From NCBI RefSeq assembly GCF_003431825.1, contig NZ_CP020083.1, positions 1,175,001 through 1,239,000 on the forward strand: a stretch of 64,000 nucleotides of DNA, read 5' to 3'. This DNA is from Blastomonas fulva. GTDB taxonomy: Bacteria > Pseudomonadota > Alphaproteobacteria > Sphingomonadales > Sphingomonadaceae. The position numbers and the translations under genes were made by a program. Within the stretch, counting starts at the first letter, position 1. Every line of letters starts with the position of its first letter. The notes below the pieces were generated by a model. The model did not search any database. It saw only the letters and a program-made list of their open reading frames with translations, and had not been told where the DNA came from. Below are positions 16,722 to 24,671 of this stretch, one piece after another.

Positions 16722-17182
16722 TTACCCCCCTGCTGATGATGGCTGCCGCCACCGATGGCACCTCGACCGCCGCACCGCCGTGTGATTCTCCGGTGGTGAT
16801 GGTGATCGCCGGGCCCACGCACGACCGCGAGCGCATGGCCGCTTATGGCAAGGCGATCGCCGACAGCAAATTGTACGAGAAACTGGGCGGCTATTACATC
16901 AACATCCCCCGCCCGCTCGCGACCTTCGAGGGCACGCCGCCTGCGGGCTACACCGTGCTGATGGTGCGTTTCCCCTGCCTCGCCAACGCGCAGGCGTTCT
17001 GGAACTCGAAGGAGTACCAGGACAAGATCAAGCCGCTGCGGCTCGATCCATCGGCGGGGGATTACACCGTCACCGTCTATCCCGAAGCCCCGCTGCGCGC
17101 GGATCTGGTCGGCAAGGTCGGCGACAATGGTTATACCGCCGGTTTCGATCGATCAGGAATAGAACAGTCGAACGGCAAATAA
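16718..17182 (+). CDS. exported DUF1330-like protein
   Basis: A 154-residue protein with a hydrophobic N-terminus (MITPLLMMAAATDG), possibly a short signal sequence. The core is a ferredoxin-like alpha+beta module of the DUF1330 type: VVMVIAGPTHDRERMAAYGK, then GYTVLMVRFPCLANAQAFWN and SKEYQDKIKPLR. Members of this dimeric barrel family often sit in catabolic gene sets and their function is unsettled. It is the last gene of the operon starting at 12143 and ends 2 bp before the convergent RES toxin gene. Confidence 0.7.
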   Translation: MITPLLMMAAATDGTSTAAPPCDSPVVMVIAGPTHDRERMAAYGKAIADSKLYEKLGGYYINIPRPLATFEGTPPAGYTVLMVRFPCLANAQAFWNSKEYQDKIKPLRLDPSAGDYTVTVYPEAPLRADLVGKVGDNGYTAGFDRSGIEQSNGK

Positions 17183-17184
17183 CG

Positions 17185-17679
17185 TCAGCGGTTGCGCAGA
17201 CCCAGCCGGTCGTCGTCATCCACAAGCGTGAGCCGTCCATCCCAATCCCACAGAACGAGGTTGAGCGCGTCCACCGGGGCACCACGCGCATAGCTCGGGA
17301 CGATGATCCCGGCATGGCCTTTCGCGACCGCGGCTTCTGCCAGACCCTGCGTCGGGACCGGCTTGCCCGCCAGCATCCGGTCACGCCAGGCGGGGTCGGA
17401 AAGATCTGCTGGTGTCATGCCGAACGGATTTAGGGCAGTCTCGTCGCGGCCATCTAGCAGTGGCCCGATATCGGCTTGATAGGCGACCAGGGTTACGGGC
17501 TGAAGCGTGCCGACCTGATTGGCCTCGCGCACCGCGGTCTCCGGAGCAAGCGAGGTGTAGAGCGCGGGCCGACCGATCCGGTTGAAGCGTCCACCAAAGC
17601 GCGCGGCCCCCTCCCCCGATAGCGGCGCGCGCGACCAGACGGGATTGTGGGCGCGGTAGAGCAGCCCGGCAAAATGCAT
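17185..17679 (-). CDS. RES-domain toxin (NAD+-degrading)
   Basis: A 164-residue RES-domain protein. The Arg, Glu and Ser that name the family are visible in LLYRAHNPVWS, LAPETAVREA and IIVPSYARG. Characterised members degrade cellular NAD+ and stop growth until neutralised by a partner carrying a DUF2384 domain. That partner is encoded directly upstream with 4 bp between genes, the usual antitoxin-first order. The start at 17679 is chosen because family members begin just before the RA.NPV motif; an in-frame ATG at 17712 would add 11 residues and overlap the antitoxin. Confidence 0.88.
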   Translation of the reverse strand: MHFAGLLYRAHNPVWSRAPLSGEGAARFGGRFNRIGRPALYTSLAPETAVREANQVGTLQPVTLVAYQADIGPLLDGRDETALNPFGMTPADLSDPAWRDRMLAGKPVPTQGLAEAAVAKGHAGIIVPSYARGAPVDALNLVLWDWDGRLTLVDDDDRLGLRNR

Positions 17680-17683
17680 GGGA

Positions 17684-18034
17684 TCAGGCGTGGATGCCGG
17701 CGTCGACGGCATCGATATAGGTCAGCACGTCGTCTGCCCGGTTGCCCTGCACCAGCTGCATCGCCGTCTGCCCCGAAAAGCCGGGGAGCGGCTCCGAGCG
17801 ATACCAGGCATAGGCGAGCAGCGCCGAGCCGAACCGCGGCTCCACCTTGTTGAGCACTTCGACCATCTGGCGGATGCGGCGCTGGGTGCGGTCCGAAGCA
17901 ATCCGGTCTTTGCGCTGGATCGCATCCTTGCCCAGCCCGAGCGACCGCGCGAGCTCGTCGCTGGTGGTGCGCAAAGCCTCGACGATCTTGCGCGGGGCGA
18001 ACGCGCCATGTTCGGCATAGTTCTGGATTGCCAT
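17684..18034 (-). CDS. Xre/MbcA/ParS-type antitoxin (DUF2384)
   Basis: A 116-residue antitoxin. An N-terminal helical region resembling Xre (IVEALRTTSDELARSLGLGKDAIQRKDR) is followed by the toxin-binding DUF2384 domain (MVEVLNKVEPRFGSALLAYAWYRSEPLPGFSGQTAMQLV). It neutralises the RES toxin and usually represses its own promoter. Upstream, near 18050-18075, TTGACGC and ATAGCGTCAAAA form a short imperfect inverted repeat that could be the autoregulatory site. The pair is wedged between catabolic operons. Confidence 0.87.
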   Translation of the reverse strand: MAIQNYAEHGAFAPRKIVEALRTTSDELARSLGLGKDAIQRKDRIASDRTQRRIRQMVEVLNKVEPRFGSALLAYAWYRSEPLPGFSGQTAMQLVQGNRADDVLTYIDAVDAGIHA

Positions 18035-18099
18035 ACGACTACTCCACAAATCCTGACGCAATATAGCGTCAAAATCTGCGGCAATCAAGCCAGGGCTGG

Positions 18100-18828
18100 T
18101 TACCGCTCCAGTTCGACCAGCTCGTACCGCGCCAGCATGCCGCCGTCGATGGCACCATAGACGAACACCGAATCGGCATCCGCGGTGACCCACATGTCGT
18201 AGGTCGGGTGGGTGTTGCCGCCCATGCCCGGGCCAAGATCGTCGATATAGCGGTAGTGGCGGCAGGCGAAGGTGCCGGCTTCCACCGTCTTTTCCTCCTC
18301 GCCGACATATTCGAGGCCGATCAGCACCTCGGCGATCAGCGGCGGGGTGGCGCCGCGATGGTCGGGCGAGGGCAGGAAGCAGCGGACATTGCGCCGGTGC
18401 GGGCCCTTGCTCACATCCATCACCCGGGTCATGAAGCCATCGCCTGCGATCGGGTGCGTGCCGAAGCCATCGAAATGACCGCCCACCGCGACCCGCTGTG
18501 ACACCCGCCCGATCGACGGGCCGAAGCTTTCGCACTCGATCACGCCGGCGGCGGTATCGTGCCGCATCCAGCCCGACCCCATGAACGCATCGCCCACGGT
18601 CAGGTGGACGTGCAGATGTTCGGGCACCATGTCGGGACCGATGCCATAGACGATGTCGCGCAGCACCTTGGGATCGGGCTCCTCGATCTCGCAGCGCGCG
18701 CGCATGATCGTCCGGCCATCGCCATGATGCGTGAAGCTGAACCATTCGCGTCCGCGCTCCTGGTCCATGATGTGCGGTTTCTTGCTGGTGTAGCGGATCT
18801 TGCCGCTGACGGTGCGGTGCTGCATCAC
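18100..18828 (-). CDS. conserved protein of unknown function
   Basis: A 242-residue soluble protein that I do not recognise. It is rich in Gly, His and Asp, with stretches HLHVHLTVGDAFMGSGWMRH, GHFDGFGTHPIAGDGFMTRV and FACRHYRYIDDLGPGMGGNT that look like beta-strand and loop motifs with possible metal ligands. There is no signal peptide. It starts inside the stop of the 119-residue gene (ATGA overlap) and is the last gene of the operon headed by the MFS carrier at 24552. It could be an enzyme or a binding protein of the pathway. Confidence 0.55.
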   Translation of the reverse strand: MMQHRTVSGKIRYTSKKPHIMDQERGREWFSFTHHGDGRTIMRARCEIEEPDPKVLRDIVYGIGPDMVPEHLHVHLTVGDAFMGSGWMRHDTAAGVIECESFGPSIGRVSQRVAVGGHFDGFGTHPIAGDGFMTRVMDVSKGPHRRNVRCFLPSPDHRGATPPLIAEVLIGLEYVGEEEKTVEAGTFACRHYRYIDDLGPGMGGNTHPTYDMWVTADADSVFVYGAIDGGMLARYELVELER

Positions 18829-19184
18829 AGGTCCTTCAGTTCGCGGCTCAGCTCTTCGACCGGCTTGTCGTCGGCCTGCATCGCCTCCATCATCTGCTGC
18901 GGCCCACGCATGACCCGCGCGATATATTCGCGGATCATAGCGGCGCGCTCATAACCGGCCTCACGATCGGGCCTGTAGCCTTCGATATCGGCGCGGCTGA
19001 TCGTCCCCCTGGCGTCGAGCAGGCGCTCGATCGTGTCCATCCGCTCGCGCATCACCGACACCTCGCCGATCACCGCCATCAGCATCGAAAGCATCTTTTC
19101 CTTGTCGGGATCACCCAGAAAATCGGGCCGCTTGCCCTTGGCGCGCGCATTGGCGCGGGTCATCCAGTCAACGGGTTCGGTCAT
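18825..19184 (-). CDS. small helical protein of unknown function
   Basis: A 119-residue charged, mostly helical protein. It has a Met-rich central helix (MLSMLMAVIGEVSVMRERMDTI) and several Arg-rich segments, without membrane or signal features. GGAGG 7 bp before the ATG at 19184 decides the start. It is translated with the next gene through an ATGA overlap and follows the methyltransferase gene after a palindromic repeat. The shape suggests a small accessory subunit; no family assigned. Confidence 0.55.
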   Translation of the reverse strand: MTEPVDWMTRANARAKGKRPDFLGDPDKEKMLSMLMAVIGEVSVMRERMDTIERLLDARGTISRADIEGYRPDREAGYERAAMIREYIARVMRGPQQMMEAMQADDKPVEELSRELKDL

Positions 19185-19202
19185 TCTAACCTCCGAAGGG
19201 TC

Positions 19203-19309
19203 CGGTCCCCTGCGAAGGCAGGGGCCCATCTCCCGAGCTTGCGTATCGATGCACCGGTGCGTCAGCGGCACCGGAAGGAGATGGGCCCCCGCCTCTACGG
19301 GGGACCGGG
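19203..19309. repeat. long inverted repeat, family B copy 1
   Basis: Two arms of about 30 bp, GGTCCCCTGCGAAGGCAGGG (continuing GCCCATCTCC) and the near-reverse complement beginning GGAGATGGGCCCCCGCC. About 45 bp lies between them, including an inner CACCGGTGC palindrome. A related copy is at 48385-48473. Confidence 0.7.
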
Positions 19310-19313
19310 AAAC

Positions 19314-20525
19314 TTATTCCGGCCGTCCGCCCTTCCACGCGCCATACGCGTGCCAGACCGCAGCGCGGCCGTGATCCTCTTCCTTCTCGTCGCCCGCCGA
19401 AGGGAAGATTTCGGTATCGACCACCGCGCGCACGCCGGTGACGAACAGGTCGCTTTCGGAAAAGCCCGACTGCTGCATGATCGTCTTGAGGTCGAGCGCA
19501 TGCATCGCCGACCAGAACGGTTCGTTGTTGTTGAACGCATCCCAGTCGCGGATGAACTGCTCGTAGAGCGGCATTGCGTCCGAATATTGCGGCTGTTCCA
19601 GATGCAGCATCAGCCCGCCGGGTTTGAGCACGCGAAAGCCCTCGCGGATGATGCGCGGCAGCGCGGTGCCGCTGGTCTCGTGCAGGAACATCGTCGTCTG
19701 CACCCAGTCAAAGCTCTCGTCCGACCAGCGCGACAGATCCTCGGCATTGGCCTGGACGAAACGGATGTTGGTCGCGCCCAAGGACTGCGCGCGGGCATGC
19801 GCATACCGCAGCGAGGGCGCGGCGGTATCGATCGCGATGATCTCGCTTGTCGGAAAGGCGAGCGCCAGGGGCACGATGTTGTGCCCGACGGTGCAACCGA
19901 TATCGAGGATGCGCTGCGGCTGCCAGCCGGGGCGTTGCTCGCGCGCCCATTTGACCAGAGCCTGGCCGCCGCCATCCGAAAGCGCGCCCAGACCGCCTGC
20001 GGTGGTCGCGAAGATGCCGCAGTCGTAATTCGCGCCGGCGGAAACATCGCCGGGGATTTCCTCGCCATGATAGCTGCCGGGCATGCAATGGATGTCGATC
20101 GCGCTCTGGTAGCGCGGGACGGCGACCGTGGGATCGAGCTCGAGCGTGTCGCGCCCCTCGTTATACTGACGCGCCTTGGCGTTCAGCTCGTCAAGCTGGC
20201 GCAGGACCATTGCGCGGCCGTTCTGCTGGCGCATCTCCATGCTGTTGCGCTTGAGCGCCGACCAGAAGCGGTGGTGCGGATCGCGATTCATCGCATGGCG
20301 GATCTCGAACCGGTCCTTGGGCTCGCGGCCGTGCTCGGCGACAAAGCCGGGCAGCACGCGAGTGTCGTACGCCTGCTTGTTGCCGGGGCCCAGAGTGCCC
20401 GAAAGGTACTTGTTGAGGTTGGCGAGAAAGTCGAACCGCGCCGCCTCGTCGTGGCTGGGCTGCGGCGACACGCCGTGCAGCGCCACCGCGGTATAGGGCG
20501 GTGCGACATCGAATTGGTGCGTCAT
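19314..20525 (-). CDS. class I SAM-dependent methyltransferase
   Basis: A 403-residue protein with a helical N-terminal extension of about 170 residues and a C-terminal Rossmann methyltransferase domain. Motif I is ILDIGCTVGHN, followed by the acidic motif II IIAIDTAAPS, then ANAEDLSRW and the post-motif LKPGGLMLHLEQPQ. The acceptor is unknown. It overlaps the nitrilase-like gene upstream by 4 bp. A methyltransferase in a degradative operon could be a demethylase-type or detoxifying step, or act on an intermediate carboxylate. Confidence 0.8.
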   Translation of the reverse strand: MTHQFDVAPPYTAVALHGVSPQPSHDEAARFDFLANLNKYLSGTLGPGNKQAYDTRVLPGFVAEHGREPKDRFEIRHAMNRDPHHRFWSALKRNSMEMRQQNGRAMVLRQLDELNAKARQYNEGRDTLELDPTVAVPRYQSAIDIHCMPGSYHGEEIPGDVSAGANYDCGIFATTAGGLGALSDGGGQALVKWAREQRPGWQPQRILDIGCTVGHNIVPLALAFPTSEIIAIDTAAPSLRYAHARAQSLGATNIRFVQANAEDLSRWSDESFDWVQTTMFLHETSGTALPRIIREGFRVLKPGGLMLHLEQPQYSDAMPLYEQFIRDWDAFNNNEPFWSAMHALDLKTIMQQSGFSESDLFVTGVRAVVDTEIFPSAGDEKEEDHGRAAVWHAYGAWKGGRPE

Positions 20526-21661
20526 ATCAGTCCCTCTTTGATCATCCGCTCGATCACCTGCTCCTGCACGCGCTTGAAATAGTCGCGGTCGGGCACTTTC
20601 ACCGCACCGCCCTCGAGCATGCCATCGGCCGGATGACGCACGGTGCCATAGGCCGCCGCGAACAGCTCGAGCCGCTGGCGCGCGAGATAGTTGGTCATGC
20701 CCGGGGTGCGCCGCGCGGTGCGCAGCGCATTAAGATCGATATCGGCAAAGGCGGTGAAGGTCTCGCCGCTGTTCGATTCGGCGACCACCCGGCCCTTCCA
20801 GTCGACGATCTGGCTGTTGCCGTCGGCGCTCGCGAGCGGCAGCCCGGTGCCCTCGATGCCAGCGGTGTTGGCCGAGACGACATAAGCGAGGTTCTCGAAC
20901 GCACGTGCGCGCTTGGCGATCGCCTTGTTGGTATCGATCGGCGATCCGATCTCGGACGAGGAGTGCAGGAAGATCTCGGCGCCGCGCAGCGCGTGCGCGC
21001 GGGCGATCTCGGGATAGAGAATCTCTTCGGACGCGATCGCGGCCATGTTGCCGATCTCGGTGCGCGCCACCGGAAACACACCATCCAGGCCATAGACGTC
21101 GAGATACTTGCTCCACACATCGTGCGGTGTCGGCGCGAACATCGAATTGAGCCGCCGATAGCGCAGCACGACATCGCCCGAAGGCGCGATAAGGAAGCTC
21201 GCCTGGAAATAGAGCCCCGGGAAATTGGGATCGACCTCATAGGCATTGCCCGCGAGGTACAGCTTGAGGTTCTGCGCCACCTTGCCCAGCGCCTCGTATT
21301 CCTCACCCTGCATCTCGAACGCGGCGAGCGCGGCGAAATCGGGGATCGAGATGCGCCCCGGATAGCTGGTGAAGAGATATTCGGGAAGCACCGCGAGCTT
21401 CACCGGATGCCCGCCATATTGCTCGATGAAGATGCGTGCAGAGCGGATCTTGGTCTCGACCTCGCCGATCATGCCAAGGATCTGCGCGCGTGCCGCACCG
21501 CGATCGGGCGCGCGCTCGACCGAGCGGGCGGCAAGCTGCATCGCGACCGCGGCATAAGGCGCATCAACCGCCATGGACGGTGCCTCCTTGGCCAGCGAAG
21601 GGTCGAACGGCAGCGCGCCTGCGATCATCGCGGCCAGAACCATGCGGCGTTCGAGTTCCAT
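20522..21661 (-). CDS. nitrilase-superfamily protein lacking the catalytic Cys
   Basis: A 379-residue member of the carbon-nitrogen hydrolase superfamily with a short hydrophobic N-terminus preceded by two arginines (ERRMVLAAMIAGALP), so it may be exported. The Glu of the Glu-Lys-Cys triad is Glu94 in VLPEYLF. The lysine position in LRYRRLNS is Arg. The nucleophile motif, normally ICYD..FPE, reads IASEEILYPE with Ser211 in place of Cys. The rest of the fold is well kept, including AHALRGAEIFLHSSSE. It could be a serine-based amidase variant or a non-catalytic binding protein. It overlaps the methyltransferase by 4 bp and follows the FAD oxidase by 6 bp. Confidence 0.75.
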   Translation of the reverse strand: MELERRMVLAAMIAGALPFDPSLAKEAPSMAVDAPYAAVAMQLAARSVERAPDRGAARAQILGMIGEVETKIRSARIFIEQYGGHPVKLAVLPEYLFTSYPGRISIPDFAALAAFEMQGEEYEALGKVAQNLKLYLAGNAYEVDPNFPGLYFQASFLIAPSGDVVLRYRRLNSMFAPTPHDVWSKYLDVYGLDGVFPVARTEIGNMAAIASEEILYPEIARAHALRGAEIFLHSSSEIGSPIDTNKAIAKRARAFENLAYVVSANTAGIEGTGLPLASADGNSQIVDWKGRVVAESNSGETFTAFADIDLNALRTARRTPGMTNYLARQRLELFAAAYGTVRHPADGMLEGGAVKVPDRDYFKRVQEQVIERMIKEGLI

Positions 21662-21667
21662 CGGCGT

Positions 21668-23230
21668 TCATTCCAGTCCCAGGCTCCCCGGGTTCATCAG
21701 GCCCTTGGGGTCCACCGCCCGCTTCAGGGCGCTGAGAATATCCCATGCGGCAGGATCAAGCGAGGCCTTCAGCGGATAGGTCCGCGCGATCTGCAGATGC
21801 GTGGCCTCGAGCGAGCGGAAGATCGCGATGATCCCTGCACGCAGCTCCGCCACCAGCGCGCGCGCCTCGGGGCCTTCGGGAAAGCCCTTGAGCTTTTTGA
21901 GGTGATCGGGCTCGACCGCCGCGCGGTGCAGCGGGTTCATCGCATCGGGCCAGAAGAACACCGGCTCGATCAGGCAGGCCGAGCGGCTGACCGCGGCCAG
22001 CATCGCGCCTGCATTGACATCGAGCCGGGTCATGGCCTCGGCGTTTTCGGCATACAGCGCCTCGATCCGCTCCCAGGCCTCGACCAGCCGCGAGTGCGGC
22101 AGGAAGCCGTGCACCGGGACCCAGCGCTCGCCATCGGGGCCGAGCATCGAATTGGGCGGCGGGAACGGATTGGCGCGCAGGATCTTGGGGATCGAGTTCT
22201 CGATTGCCGTGCCGCCATAAGCGGCGATGATCTTCCCGATCTCGGCCATCTCGGCATCGACCGCACCCTGGTGTCGCCCTTCGGCAATGGTGTGCAGCGA
22301 GAAGGGCACGTCCTTCAGGAACGAGCGTCCGGCGGTGACCACCTTGGCGCCTTCCTTGAGCGCTTTCCAGGCAGAGCCCTGTGACTTCATCATGTTGAGC
22401 AGCGACTTGGCGTCCTTGGCCAGGCTGTCGCGCTTCATCCGCTGCGATTGCAGATAGGGATCGAAGGCGAAGCTTTCCGCAGCCAGTCCTTCGTGCGCGA
22501 TCTCGCTCATGGATCCCAGCAGGCCTGCGTGATCGGGCAGCGAGAACGAGCCATAGGCAAAGGCGGTCGCCTCGCGCACCAGCCGCAGCGTCACCCGCGC
22601 CTTGACCCCGAACGCGCCGGTGTCGGCGGCGAACAGCCCGGTGAGATCCGGACCGAAGGGGCGGAAGAAATCGCTGCCGGTGCTGACGATACGGCCATCG
22701 GCGAGCACGACGTCGAAGCTCAAGGCGCTGTCGACCACCGATCCGTTGCGTGCGCCCCAGAAGGTGCCGTTCTGGCTCATCCCCCCGCCGACCGCCGCGC
22801 GCAGACCCGAAAGCGTGCCCCAGCTCGGGCAGCGCAGGCCCATGGGTTTGAGCGTATCGTGCAGCTTGGCCCAGGTGCAGCCCGCCTCCACCGTCACGGT
22901 CATGTCGACAGGGTTGATGGCGATGATGGCATCGAGCGCGGAGGTATCGACCAGCACGAAATCGCCATCCGAATAGATATAGCCGCCGGTATAGCTCATG
23001 CCGCCGCCGCGCGGGACGATGGCAAGGCCCTGGCCCGTCGCCGCCGCCACGCCGCGCGCCAGCTGCTCGACCGTCGCCGGGCGCAGCACCGCAAGCGGCT
23101 GCCGCCCGGTGGAATAGACATCGTGCGCAAAGAAATCGCGCGTCGCCGCGTCGGTCAGCACTGCGTCTGCACCGGCGGCAGCCGTCAACGCATCGACCGC
23201 GCCCGTGCCGGTTTCAACCATGGTCGCCAT
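21668..23230 (-). CDS. FAD-linked oxidase (GlcD/VAO family)
   Basis: A 520-residue flavoprotein of the PCMH/VAO superfamily. The FAD domain shows LAIVPRGGGMSYTGGY, VTVEAGCTWAKLHDTL and GLRAAVGGGMSQNGTFWGARNGSV. The C-terminal cap ends with RAVDPKGLMNPGSLGLE, the usual terminus of D-lactate/glycolate and alkyl-DHAP-type members. It probably oxidises a hydroxy acid or an alcohol of the pathway. The ATG overlaps the stop of the MFS gene (TGATG). No signal peptide is seen. Confidence 0.85.
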   Translation of the reverse strand: MATMVETGTGAVDALTAAAGADAVLTDAATRDFFAHDVYSTGRQPLAVLRPATVEQLARGVAAATGQGLAIVPRGGGMSYTGGYIYSDGDFVLVDTSALDAIIAINPVDMTVTVEAGCTWAKLHDTLKPMGLRCPSWGTLSGLRAAVGGGMSQNGTFWGARNGSVVDSALSFDVVLADGRIVSTGSDFFRPFGPDLTGLFAADTGAFGVKARVTLRLVREATAFAYGSFSLPDHAGLLGSMSEIAHEGLAAESFAFDPYLQSQRMKRDSLAKDAKSLLNMMKSQGSAWKALKEGAKVVTAGRSFLKDVPFSLHTIAEGRHQGAVDAEMAEIGKIIAAYGGTAIENSIPKILRANPFPPPNSMLGPDGERWVPVHGFLPHSRLVEAWERIEALYAENAEAMTRLDVNAGAMLAAVSRSACLIEPVFFWPDAMNPLHRAAVEPDHLKKLKGFPEGPEARALVAELRAGIIAIFRSLEATHLQIARTYPLKASLDPAAWDILSALKRAVDPKGLMNPGSLGLE

Positions 23231-24552
23231 CACGCAGTCTCCGTCTCAGGGGTGGCTTTCGGCGCAGTCCCCGCCGGGGCCTCGCTCAGCACCGGATAGC
23301 GACCCAGCAGCATCAGCAGCGCGCCGCCGATGATGTACCCGAAGATCGCGATAAACAGGATCTGGTCATAGCTGCCGGTCGAATCGCGCACCGAGGAATA
23401 GATGATCGGCGAGATCGCCGAGAACACGCCGAACGGCATGTAGAGCATGCCGTAGATCTTGCCGTAATGCGCCATGCCGAAATAGCGGCCGGTGAGGTAC
23501 GCGATCAGATCGCTCTCGGCGCCTGCGGCAAAGCCCAGCAGGAAGCCTGCGAGCGCCGCCAGCGTGAAGCCGGGCGCGGGGTCGAGCAGGATCCAGCTCG
23601 ACAGCGCGGGCAGGCACAGCAAGGGAAACGCCACGAACCCCGCCCAGAAGCGGTCGAGCAGCAGCCCGGTGATGATCCGCCCGCTCAATATGCCCAGCCC
23701 CAGGATCCCCATCACCGAGGCGGCGCCCTGCGCCGGGATGCCCCGGTCGGCGAGCATCGCGGGCATGTTGATGAATGCGCCGCCGAAGGTGAGCGCGATG
23801 AACAGGATCGATGCCCAGATCAGCCAGAAGCGATAGTCGCGCAGCGCCTCGCCCAGCGTCACGCCGGTCAGACCGCCGCTGGCCGACTTGATTCCCTGCG
23901 GCTGCTCCTCCGGCCGAGGCTCGCGGAACAGCCAGATGCACACCGGCAGCGCCACAAGCAAAGGCAGCATGCCCACTATGCCAAACATCGCGCGCCAGCC
24001 ATGCGCCTCGATTGCCCAGACCGCGAGCTTGGGGACGGTGAGCGCTGCAAGGCTGGTGCCCAGCAGCAACAGCCCCAGCGCCAGCCCGCGGCTCTTGTAG
24101 AACCACATGTTGATCGCGCGGCTCCACGTCACCGGGGTCGACCCGATGCCGACCAGCCCGACCAGCAACCACAAAAGATAATAGGCCCACAACACCGGCG
24201 GGGTCAGCGCCAGCGCGGCAAAGGTGACCCCGAAGCCGAACAGCGACCACAAGGCGATCCGCCGCACGCCATAGGTATCGGCCAGCCAGCCGAACACCGG
24301 CGCGAGCAATGCCGCGACGACACCGAAGATGGTGATCGGGGTGAGGATCTGGGTGGTGGTCCAGCCGAATTCCTGGGCCAGCGGCGCGATGGTGAAGCCG
24401 ATAACGTTGAACGGAATCGGCGAGGCACCGCAGGCGACCCCGATGACACCTGCAAACAGCACCTTCCAGCCGAGCGCGAATTCGCCGCGCGCAGCAGGAG
24501 CGCCGGAATGCGGGGCGCTGCCTGTGGCCAGATCGTCTGCCTTAGTTGCCAA
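23230..24552 (-). CDS. MFS transporter, monocarboxylate/oxalate-formate antiporter type
   Basis: A 440-residue carrier with 12 predicted helices. The sequence between helices 2 and 3 (GWLADTYGVRRIAL) and the long cytosolic loop around FREPRPEEQPQG are typical. It resembles the OFA/monocarboxylate group of MFS carriers that import organic acids. The first gene after the TonB receptor on the same strand, it would carry the outer-membrane receptor's ligand, or a derivative, across the inner membrane. It is coupled to the FAD oxidase by a 1-bp overlap. Confidence 0.82.
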   Translation of the reverse strand: MATKADDLATGSAPHSGAPAARGEFALGWKVLFAGVIGVACGASPIPFNVIGFTIAPLAQEFGWTTTQILTPITIFGVVAALLAPVFGWLADTYGVRRIALWSLFGFGVTFAALALTPPVLWAYYLLWLLVGLVGIGSTPVTWSRAINMWFYKSRGLALGLLLLGTSLAALTVPKLAVWAIEAHGWRAMFGIVGMLPLLVALPVCIWLFREPRPEEQPQGIKSASGGLTGVTLGEALRDYRFWLIWASILFIALTFGGAFINMPAMLADRGIPAQGAASVMGILGLGILSGRIITGLLLDRFWAGFVAFPLLCLPALSSWILLDPAPGFTLAALAGFLLGFAAGAESDLIAYLTGRYFGMAHYGKIYGMLYMPFGVFSAISPIIYSSVRDSTGSYDQILFIAIFGYIIGGALLMLLGRYPVLSEAPAGTAPKATPETETA

Positions 24553-24616
24553 CGCCGTGCTCCCGTCCGTCGCTTTGCCCGAAGGCTATCATGGAATTCG
24601 AGCCTAGGCGAACGGC

Positions 24617-24644
24617 GAGCATCGCGTGCGGACACGCGATGCTC
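24617..24644. terminator. 12-bp perfect hairpin downstream of the TonB receptor
   Basis: GAGCATCGCGTG (24617-24628), loop CGGA, CACGCGATGCTC (24633-24644). It lies 27 bp beyond the receptor stop codon on the minus strand, before the MFS gene. No U-tract follows, so it may stabilise the receptor mRNA or attenuate read-through rather than fully terminate. Confidence 0.5.
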
Positions 24645-24671
24645 CATCCGCCAGACGGCCAAAACGAGGAC

